In this document: positions 5,923 to 11,005 of the stretch, piece by piece | Layout: every line of letters begins with the position of its first letter | Position numbering within the stretch: the stretch's first letter is position 1 | Origin: Candidatus Aminicenantes bacterium UBA2199 | GTDB lineage: Bacteria > Acidobacteriota > Aminicenantia > UBA2199 | Assembly: GCA_002327965.1 (NCBI GenBank) | Contig: DCVB01000033.1 | Span: forward strand, 1-11,005 | Length of the DNA: 11,005 nt | Direction of reading: 5' to 3' | Program-made: the position numbers and the translations under genes | The notes under the pieces: model-generated | The model's input: only the letters and a program-made list of their open reading frames with translations | Databases searched by the model: none | What the model was told of the DNA's origin: nothing

Positions 5923-6189
5923 TCAGGACATGAAGAACACGGCCATGCCCAGCAACACCCCGGCGCCGATGGCGACGCCGAGCGCCAGGCGTGTCCGCTG
6001 CGTCAGCGGCTTCCGCCCGCGCAGTACCAGCCAGACGATGAGCGCGGCGGTCACCCCCCCGCCCAGGTCGCCTCCCTCCAGCCCCGTCCAGGCGATGATC
6101 CCGGGGTACAGGAAATAGACCAGGGCGGCGAAGGCCAGCAGGGCCGCAACGCCGGCCGCCGTCAGCCAGTTTTTCGACTTCTCGTTCAT
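5923..6189 (-). CDS. Small three-helix membrane protein, unknown function
   Basis: This is an 88-residue hypothetical protein with three hydrophobic segments, at about residues 9-34, 44-56 and 68-86, each rich in Ala, Leu and Gly. A short basic loop (RGRKPLTQRTR, 57-67) separates the last two and suggests that this loop is cytosolic. There are no recognisable catalytic motifs. The ATG at 6189 is chosen over one ten codons upstream because AGGAGG lies 5 nt before it and the protein then begins MNEKSKN before the first helix. It is co-oriented with the sigma factor, 44 bp upstream, but the sigma gene has its own -10, so an operon is possible and not certain. I do not recognise the family. Confidence 0.7.
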   Translation of the reverse strand: MNEKSKNWLTAAGVAALLAFAALVYFLYPGIIAWTGLEGGDLGGGVTAALIVWLVLRGRKPLTQRTRLALGVAIGAGVLLGMAVFFMS

Positions 6190-6282
6190 GGTTCCTCCTT
6201 TGCATCGCGGCCGCCGCAAGCAGCCGCCTTCAACCCATGAGTCGCCGCCGGAGGGATTTCCTTACATGCGAAATGCGATTTT

Positions 6283-6298
6283 CCTGACTCCGGTGTCA
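6283..6298. repeat. 16-bp motif shared with 10315-10330 (inverted)
   Basis: CCTGACTCCGGTGTCA here matches the reverse complement of 10315-10330 (CCTGACTCCGATGTTA) at 14 of 16 positions. It contains its own inverted repeat (CTGAC and GTCAG, 6-nt loop). It may mark remnants of another dispersed element. Confidence 0.4.
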
Positions 6299-6309
6299 GT
6301 TCCAGCAGA

Positions 6310-6342
6310 ACATTCACAAGAACTCAGCGTGCGTGTGAATGT
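6310..6342. repeat. Perfect 9-bp inverted repeat
   Basis: ACATTCACA (6310-6318) and TGTGAATGT (6334-6342) are exact reverse complements around a 15-nt loop. The structure lies 60 bp downstream of the DUF5916 stop on the minus strand and about 120 bp before the small membrane-protein gene. With no U run following it is not a standard terminator; it could be an operator, an RNA 3'-end hairpin or an element end. Confidence 0.6.
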
Positions 6343-6361
6343 GGCGGGAATCCTGGACTTA

Positions 6362-6389
6362 CCGTCAACCGTGAACCGGTTGCCGTGAA
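6362..6389. repeat. CCGTCAA/CCGTGAA heptamer block
   Basis: Four consecutive 7-bp units (CCGTCAA, CCGTGAA, CCGGTTG, CCGTGAA) belong to the same degenerate family as blocks at 83-112, 1048-1071 and 3129-3158. Here the block stands alone, without the other modules, 12 bp from the DUF5916 stop. Confidence 0.7.
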
Positions 6390-6401
6390 CGCCCTGGCGA
6401 C

Positions 6402-8591
6402 CTAATGCACTCTCCACAGGTAACTGACCTTGAAGAACAGGCTGTTCCTCATGTTGAGCAGCCGGCCGCTGCCGGGCTGCCAGCTGTCCTTTTGCCACTC
6501 CCGGTTCTCATAGAGCGACCCGTAGCCCAGGTGGACGACCGTGCCGGGGATCAGCGTGAAGGAGGCCAGCAGGTCGGTCGCCAGGTCGCGCTCGTAGTCG
6601 TTCCAGCGCAGCGCCCCGCGCACCAGGAAATGGCGGTTGAACTGGTAGGCGGCCGTCAGGTTGGCGATGTTCAGGTCGTATGCTTTTTCGCCGCCGTCGG
6701 CCCGGCGGCGTTCCAGAGCGTCGTGCAGCAGTTCCAGGCTGACATGGGTGCGCACGCCGGGCTGGATGACGGCGGCCAAGCTCAGCGTCTGCCCGCGCCC
6801 GGCAAAGGCGGCCAGGGAGTCGTAGTAAATGCGGTCGCCGAGGTTGACGGTGCCCTGCAGCGAGAGCCAGGTCCAAGGCCGTACGGCGGCCATGGCGTAG
6901 ACGGAGTTGCGCCGGAAGCTCGCGCCGTTCCAGGCTTCCCGGCCCTTGCGGACCTCCAGTCTCAGCGTGCCGTTCCAGCGAGTATAGAGGTTCACCCCGA
7001 CCCGCAGCAGCCGGTCGTCCATTCCCGTGCCGGGATCGTGGAGCAGCGAGCCGCGCACGTAGGGCTGCACGCGTTTCACCCAGGCGGCGAGAGGTTTCTT
7101 GCGCGGCGTCAGGTTCGGCCCCAGCAGGAACTGCAGCTGCTCGAAGTCGCGGCGCATGAGGAACGAGGAGGCCATGGCGAAGTCGCCGCTGTAGCGCTCG
7201 TAGGCCAGCAGGGCGTCCAATGCCGGCACCCCGTACTGCAGCATGGCGTTCACTCCCGTGCCGGTCTCCGTCGTCGCTGCGCCGGAAAATTGCGAGCTGC
7301 TGACAAGCCCCGATGCGGTCAGGCGGAAGTTGTCGAAGAAGCGGTACTGCAGGTCGGCGCCCAGGACGCTGTTCCGGTCGTCGCCGGCATAGCGGCCGCT
7401 GTAGAGCATGCCGATGGAGTTGTCGCTGCCCAGCGAGCGCTTGAAGCGGGCGATACTCCATAACGCATGGTCGCCGCCTGCGTCCGTTCCCGTCAGGCGC
7501 TCGTCGGCCGCCAGCACCGCGAACAGGTTCCTGCCGGCGGTGCCGCTCACCTTGGCCGCCCACAGCGGGTCGGCGATGTTGCGGCTGTAGACCGCCGCCG
7601 ACATCATGCCGCCCGACACCAGGCCGAAGTCGATGGCGTTCGTCCCCTCCATGAAGAAGGGGCGTTTCTCGACGTAGAAGACGGGGTAGCGCTGGTTCAC
7701 CTCCACCTGGAAGGCGTCGCTCTCCACCTGGCTGAAATCGGGGCGGATCGTCGCCTCGGCCGTGACCGACGAGGTGACGCCGTACTTCAGCGAAACCCCC
7801 AGGTCGGCATTGGTCCCGCCTTCCCATTCGCGGTCACGGGTACGCGCACTGTCGCGGTTGAGGGTGAAATTGGGCAGCACTTCGAGCATCAGCCCCTTGC
7901 GCAGGTTGCGGTACTCGATGGCGGTCATGGCGTTGAACTGCGATTCGCCCGCCTTCAGCTCGGGCCAGGCGCCCATCGCCCCCAGGCGGGTCGCGTGGCG
8001 CATGAAGATGACGCCCATGCGCACCCGCTCGCCGCTCTTGTAGCGCAGGCTCTCCAGCGGGATGGCCATCTCCACGATGTAGCCGTCCTCGACGATGCGG
8101 CCGGCGCTTTCCCAGACGTAGTCCGGGGAGGAGTCGAAGTTGGCCCCGTCCACGGCCGAGGTCAGGCCGTCGGTCTGGCAACCGCTGGGGTTGACGTAGA
8201 ACTCGACGCTCGACTGGCGGTTGTCCAGGGGGTCGAGGACCACGCCGATCCAGTCGTCGCCGCTGCTGTTGTCGTGTCTGGCGATCGAGGTCTTGATCTG
8301 GCCGGGCCGGTCGTCATGGCATTTGAAGGCGAAATAGAGGTTTTGTTCGGAATAGGCGGTCCAGATGTCGGTGACCAGGCCCAGGGGCCGGCCGACCATG
8401 GGGTGGAAGGTGACGAATTCCCTGGAGATGGGCTGCCGCTGCCATACCTCCTCGTCCAGGACGCCGTCGATGCGCACCGGCGTTTCCACCGCGCGGGAAA
8501 TGATCAATTCATCTTCAGTGGCGGCCGGGATCAACCCGCAACAGCCCGGCAGGATCAGCAGCAGCAAGGTCGCAACTCGCGAGCGAAGCAT
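6402..8591 (-). CDS. DUF5916 protein: exported CBM9-like domain plus outer-membrane barrel
   Basis: This is a 729-residue protein with an N-terminal signal (RSRVATLLLLILPG). An LPGC sequence at 14-17 could be a lipobox, but cleavage near IPAA is equally possible. Residues about 30-210 resemble a carbohydrate-binding module 9-like domain: IDGVLDEEVWQ (about 41-51), then YFAFKCHD, GDDWIGVVLD and VEMAIPLESLRY. The DUF5916 region follows, with its hallmark DFSQVESDAFQVEVNQRYP near 284-302 and RPFFMEG near 308. Alternating strands continue to the C-terminus, which ends FFKVSYLWRVH as an outer-membrane barrel would. The family is widespread in Bacteroidetes, Acidobacteria and relatives; its ligand is not established. 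AGGAGG lies 9 nt before the ATG and TAGAAT at 8627-8622 gives a leader of about 24 nt. It is a single gene, divergent from the exported protein at 9017. Confidence 0.9.
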   Translation of the reverse strand: MLRSRVATLLLLILPGCCGLIPAATEDELIISRAVETPVRIDGVLDEEVWQRQPISREFVTFHPMVGRPLGLVTDIWTAYSEQNLYFAFKCHDDRPGQIKTSIARHDNSSGDDWIGVVLDPLDNRQSSVEFYVNPSGCQTDGLTSAVDGANFDSSPDYVWESAGRIVEDGYIVEMAIPLESLRYKSGERVRMGVIFMRHATRLGAMGAWPELKAGESQFNAMTAIEYRNLRKGLMLEVLPNFTLNRDSARTRDREWEGGTNADLGVSLKYGVTSSVTAEATIRPDFSQVESDAFQVEVNQRYPVFYVEKRPFFMEGTNAIDFGLVSGGMMSAAVYSRNIADPLWAAKVSGTAGRNLFAVLAADERLTGTDAGGDHALWSIARFKRSLGSDNSIGMLYSGRYAGDDRNSVLGADLQYRFFDNFRLTASGLVSSSQFSGAATTETGTGVNAMLQYGVPALDALLAYERYSGDFAMASSFLMRRDFEQLQFLLGPNLTPRKKPLAAWVKRVQPYVRGSLLHDPGTGMDDRLLRVGVNLYTRWNGTLRLEVRKGREAWNGASFRRNSVYAMAAVRPWTWLSLQGTVNLGDRIYYDSLAAFAGRGQTLSLAAVIQPGVRTHVSLELLHDALERRRADGGEKAYDLNIANLTAAYQFNRHFLVRGALRWNDYERDLATDLLASFTLIPGTVVHLGYGSLYENREWQKDSWQPGSGRLLNMRNSLFFKVSYLWRVH

Positions 8592-8600
8592 GTTTCTCTT

Positions 8601-8627
8601 CCTCCTGATGGCGCAGTGCCCATTCTA
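8601..8627 (-). promoter_or_regulatory. -10 and Shine-Dalgarno of the DUF5916 gene
   Basis: TAGAAT (8627-8622) is followed by AGGAGG (8606-8601), 9 nt before the ATG at 8591. No good -35 is seen at the right distance. Unlike the leaderless candidates, this gene has a real ribosome-binding site. Confidence 0.5.
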
Positions 8628-8661
8628 CGTTCAACAGGGCAGGGGAGTTTATTGCGTTATC

Positions 8662-8689
8662 GTGTCAGTGTCAGTGCCAGCAGGAAATG
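8662..8689. repeat. Second copy of the 28-bp hexamer repeat, non-coding
   Basis: GTGTCAGTGTCAGTGCCAGC and the following CAGGAAATG match 1012-1039 with one substitution. At 1012 the repeat encodes the end of the PHP protein; here it lies about 35 bp upstream of the DUF5916 -10. The rest of 8690-8789 shows nothing I can identify. Confidence 0.85.
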
Positions 8690-8789
8690 TATTCGAAATC
8701 CATTATCAGAAGCGATGCCGCCAGGAAACCAAGGCGCTTTCCACCATGGCGTGAATCGCGGGTACGGTCGCGAACGGTCCGGACTTTTC

Positions 8790-8818
8790 TTGACGGAGCG
8801 GCGGGGCAGGAGTAGAAT
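8790..8818 (+). promoter_or_regulatory. Sigma-70-like promoter of the leader-ORF/exported-protein operon
   Basis: TTGACG (8790-8795), a 17-bp spacer and TAGAAT (8813-8818) form the best rightward promoter in the divergent region. Transcription would start near 8825, about 150 nt before the first ribosome-binding site, leaving a long 5' leader. A second TATAAA at 8952-8957 close to the leader ORF has no good -35. Confidence 0.6.
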
Positions 8819-8841
8819 GGTTCGTCGCGTTTACAGGCAGA

Positions 8842-8861
8842 GCCACCAGGCGTGGCACGCC
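8842..8861 (+). other. Two overlapping alternative hairpins in the 5' leader
   Basis: GCCAC (8842-8846) can pair with GTGGC (8852-8856), or GGCGT (8849-8853) with ACGCC (8857-8861). The two stems exclude each other. Each is only 5 bp, so this may be chance in GC-rich DNA, but it lies in the predicted untranslated leader. Confidence 0.2.
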
Positions 8862-8975
8862 CAGGTCGACCGCGATGCCGGCAGGTTTCACCTTCAGCGG
8901 AACGCGCTCCGATTTTTGCTCCAATTCCCGGGCAAAACGGTGCTTTGAACGTATAAAGCGATTAAGGAGGCTTGC

Positions 8976-9020
8976 ATGGACTATGTTGCTAACCGCCCCG
9001 TCCTGGGGGGCACACAGTGA
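8976..9020 (+). CDS. 14-residue leader peptide overlapping the exported-protein start
   Basis: The frame reads MDYVANRPVLGGTQ and then TGA. It has a near-ideal Shine-Dalgarno (AAGGAGG, 5 nt before the ATG), whereas the next gene's GTG start has only a G run. The stop overlaps that start as GTGA (9017-9020). Such an overlap normally couples translation: ribosomes finishing the short frame restart on the GTG. It shows no run of a single amino-acid codon, so classical attenuation is not indicated. The alternative is that the Shine-Dalgarno belongs to a longer, frameshifted version of the exported protein. Confidence 0.5.
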   Translation: MDYVANRPVLGGTQ

Positions 9021-10279
9021 AGCGGCGGCTGTTTCCTGCTGCCGCTGTTTTGCTGGCGGCGGCAGGATGGCTCGCGGGACAGGCAATGAACGCGCGCATC
9101 GACGGCTACGTCCAGGACGAGGATGGGCGCTTCCTTGCCGGCGTCGAGGTGACGGCCATCAACGTGGTCAACAACGCCGAGACGAAAGCGGTCAGCGAGA
9201 AAGGGACCGGAGGATTCCGTTTCCTCGGCCTGGCTCCGGGAACCTACCAGGTCAGCTGCGACCTGGAGGGATACGAATCGTACGCAGCCGGCGGCATCCG
9301 CCTCTCCGCCGGCCAGTCGACCATCCTGCGCGTCAAGCTCAAGCGCCTGCCCGGCACCGAAGCCCCGCCGCCTGTGGCCGAGCCCCTGGAGGACGCCGTG
9401 GGCCCCTGGAAAAGATGGCAGGTCGAGCTGGCCATCGGCGGATTCGCCAATGAGCCCGTTGACCTGAACCTTTTTGTCGATCGCAACCAATGGCTCACCA
9501 AGGAGCGGTATTTACTGTACATGAAGGATCCGCGCTTCGTCCAGATTAGCTTTATCGGCGGCGGCTGGGGAGTCATCCATAAACTGTCCAGCCGGTGGCC
9601 GCTGACCTTGCGCCTGCGCCTGCGCGTCAACCGCATGCTTTCTTGGGCCGTTGGCATTGATTGGACCGATGAGCAGCGCCGATCCCATTACCTCAAGGAC
9701 GTCGCCTTCAGCCATCTCGATGCCGGGACGCGCTTCGATGTCACAAACGATATCAACGGCTTCCGGCTGGGGCTGAAAACCCTCTTTCCCCATCTGGGAG
9801 CGCAGGCCACCCTGCCGCTCAACTCTTTCGTGAGCCTCGCGGGCTTCCTCCATGCCGGCTGGGCGTTCGTCGAATGCCGCCATGCCTCGACGCGCCGCTT
9901 CCAGGACGGTTTTACCGGCGAGGACCGTTTCTACGAGGTCGCCATGAGCGGCAAGGGAAACGGCCCGGGCTTGGAAGGCGGGGCCAAGTTCGAGTGTACC
10001 CTGTGGCGCGGCCTCGGCCTCTTCGTCGAGGGAGTCTATCAGTGGTTCCGGGTGCGCGACGTGAGCGGCGAGCAGTTTTTATCCGAGACCATTCTGGATG
10101 AGGGAGCGCCGGCGTCCGGCGCCGCGGTCAGCGAGACCAGAAGGGGCCGCTGGCGCGTCACCGACAACGCCAATGCCTGGCCGTTGATCCCGCCCGCCGA
10201 TATGGCCGAATTCTACCGGCCGTTCTCCCTCGACCTCGGCGGCATCGGCTTCCGCATCGGTTTGCTTTTCCGACTCTAG
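9017..10279 (+). CDS. Exported protein: carboxypeptidase-regulatory-like domain plus probable beta-barrel
   Basis: This is a 420-residue protein. The GTG start gives a good Sec signal (KRRLFPAAAVLLAAAGWLAG) with cleavage near AGQA, whereas the next in-frame Met (24) would lose it. Residues about 25-113 form a carboxypeptidase-regulatory-like (CarboxypepD_reg) beta-sandwich: IDGYVQDEDGRFLAGVEVTA, FRFLGLAPGTYQVSC and LEGYES. This domain is common at the N-terminus of outer-membrane proteins. After a Pro-rich linker (about 116-125), residues about 135-420 are rich in alternating strands and aromatics. The chain ends LGGIGFRIGLLFRL, which fits an outer-membrane barrel signal with Phe near the end. 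The C-terminal family is not recognised. Expression probably depends on the 14-codon frame it overlaps and a promoter at 8790. No hairpin with a T run follows the stop. Confidence 0.75.
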   Translation: MKRRLFPAAAVLLAAAGWLAGQAMNARIDGYVQDEDGRFLAGVEVTAINVVNNAETKAVSEKGTGGFRFLGLAPGTYQVSCDLEGYESYAAGGIRLSAGQSTILRVKLKRLPGTEAPPPVAEPLEDAVGPWKRWQVELAIGGFANEPVDLNLFVDRNQWLTKERYLLYMKDPRFVQISFIGGGWGVIHKLSSRWPLTLRLRLRVNRMLSWAVGIDWTDEQRRSHYLKDVAFSHLDAGTRFDVTNDINGFRLGLKTLFPHLGAQATLPLNSFVSLAGFLHAGWAFVECRHASTRRFQDGFTGEDRFYEVAMSGKGNGPGLEGGAKFECTLWRGLGLFVEGVYQWFRVRDVSGEQFLSETILDEGAPASGAAVSETRRGRWRVTDNANAWPLIPPADMAEFYRPFSLDLGGIGFRIGLLFRL

Positions 10280-10314
10280 GGCTGAGGGCGGGACATGTTT
10301 GTATGTAAAAATGG

Positions 10315-10330
10315 TAACATCGGAGTCAGG
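10315..10330. repeat. 16-bp motif shared with 6283-6298 (inverted)
   Basis: The reverse complement (CCTGACTCCGATGTTA) matches 6283-6298 at 14 of 16 positions. A 6-bp inverted repeat (CATTCA 10353-10358, TGAATG 10363-10368) lies 22 bp on. CATTCAC also occurs near the other copy. The rest of the 227-bp gap 10280-10506 holds only the slipin promoter and nothing else I can identify. Confidence 0.4.
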
Positions 10331-10442
10331 TTTCGATACGGGTCGTGACTGCCATTCAATGGTGAATGCCGAGATCTGAACCCTCGCCGCGCATTCGCTT
10401 TTTGCCGCACATCTTCGCATGTTGCCGGACACTCCTCACTAT

Positions 10443-10471
10443 TTGCAGCCACCCGCCTATTGTGCTACATT
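10443..10471 (+). promoter_or_regulatory. Promoter of the slipin gene
   Basis: TTGCAG (10443-10448), a 17-bp spacer and TACATT (10466-10471) with the TGn extension (TGC 10463-10465) form a good sigma-70-like promoter. It leaves a leader of about 29 nt with AAGGAGG at 10495-10501. Confidence 0.6.
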
Positions 10472-10506
10472 CATGGCGAGCGCGCCCCGGCGCCAAGGAG
10501 GTTTCC

Positions 10507-11005
10507 ATGCCCGAGATCCTCGGCGTAAACGCTTTCATCGCTTACCCGGCCTTGATTTTCCTTGCCATGTGGCTGCTGCGGTCGATCCGGCGGCTCTACG
10601 AATATGAGCGCGGCGTCGTCTTCACCCTGGGCAAGTACACCGGCACGCGCGGCCCCGGCCTGACCCTGATCATCCCCATCCTGCAGTCGATGCGCGTGGT
10701 CGACATGCGCCTCAAGACGGCCGAGATCCCGCGCCAGGAGGTGATGACCCGGGACAACATCCCCATGCTGGTCAACGCTGTGGTCTACTTCAAGGTCATC
10801 AGCCCCGAGGACGTGATCAACAAGATCGAGAACCATGTCTATGCCATCCGCCAGTACACGCAGGCGGCGCTGCGCGACGTCATCGGCAACGGCGAGATGG
10901 ACTTCGTGCTCACCGAGCGCGAGCAGATCGCCGAGAGCATCAAGAAGATCGTCGACGCCGAGACCAGCGGCTGGGGCGTCGACGTCGAGTCGATCAAGAT
11001 CCAGG
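10507..11005 (+). CDS. SPFH/band-7 domain protein, slipin family (5' part only)
   Basis: The first 166 codons are present and the gene continues past the right edge. The protein starts with a hydrophobic anchor (about residues 3-25, FIAYPALIFLAMWLL) followed by basic residues. The SPFH (stomatin/prohibitin) domain comes next: YEYERGVVFTLGKYTG (about 31-46), GPGLTLIIPILQ, RLKTAEIPRQEVMTRDNIP (about 75-93), VNAVVYFKV, YTQAALRDVIG and an ending GWGVDVESIKIQ. This matches slipins, the bacterial stomatin homologues. These are membrane-bound, form oligomers and often work with an NfeD-family protease-like protein, usually encoded next door, so an NfeD gene may lie just outside the window. The start is fixed by AAGGAGG 5 nt upstream and the promoter at 10443. 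Confidence 0.92.
   Translation, partial: MPEILGVNAFIAYPALIFLAMWLLRSIRRLYEYERGVVFTLGKYTGTRGPGLTLIIPILQSMRVVDMRLKTAEIPRQEVMTRDNIPMLVNAVVYFKVISPEDVINKIENHVYAIRQYTQAALRDVIGNGEMDFVLTEREQIAESIKKIVDAETSGWGVDVESIKIQ

Noticed and set aside
6405..8948. Long frames on the plus strand and in another minus frame across the DUF5916 gene
   Set aside because: These are GC-rich shadow frames without recognisable domains; the DUF5916 frame has family motifs throughout.
8706..9086. 126-codon minus-strand frame in the divergent region
   Set aside because: It overlaps the signal-peptide region of the exported protein and the leader, has no Shine-Dalgarno and no family I recognise.
1..11005. Defence system, prophage or biosynthetic cluster
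   Set aside because: No nuclease, helicase, reverse transcriptase, integrase, toxin-antitoxin or synthase genes are visible; the genes are housekeeping, transport and envelope types.

Overview
The window looks like a chromosome fragment of a Gram-negative bacterium with GC-rich genes and AT-rich, repeat-filled gaps. Two proteins look like outer-membrane barrels (a DUF5916 protein and a protein with a carboxypeptidase-regulatory-like domain), and most intergenic regions hold degenerate heptanucleotide repeats. By memory this combination resembles Acidobacteriota/Candidatus Aminicenantes-type genomes, but that placement is inference; nothing in the window, such as an rRNA gene, fixes it.

Left part (1-4655): four ordinary single genes are separated by repeats. 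They are a PHP-domain hydrolase (+), a PutP-like sodium/solute symporter (-), a DUF3788 protein (+) and an exported SnoaL-like protein (-). A 253-bp element occurs as two near-identical inverted copies on either side of the symporter, and a third partial copy runs off the left edge. A second, shuffled module family brackets the DUF3788 and SnoaL genes. The repeats enter the coding ends: they encode the last residues and stop codons of both the PHP gene and the symporter.

Middle part (4656-6401): an ECF-type sigma factor overlaps by ATGA a multi-pass membrane protein that may be its non-canonical anti-sigma partner. A separate 88-residue membrane protein lies upstream. All three read leftward.

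Right part (6402-11005): a long DUF5916 protein (-) is followed across a 385-bp divergent region by an exported carboxypeptidase-regulatory-like/barrel protein (+). That protein is preceded by a 14-codon reading frame with a strong Shine-Dalgarno, overlapping its GTG start by four bases. The 5' part of an SPFH/slipin-family membrane protein (+) closes the window.

Four genes (PHP, symporter, DUF3788, sigma factor) have a -10-like hexamer ending only 5-6 nt before the chosen ATG and no Shine-Dalgarno, which suggests leaderless transcripts. Other genes have clear AGGAGG-type sites. I found no CRISPR array, rRNA, tRNA, transposase, defence system or biosynthetic cluster. The unusual content is the modular repeat system, its invasion of gene ends, the leaderless-start pattern, the sigma/membrane pair and the coupled leader ORF.
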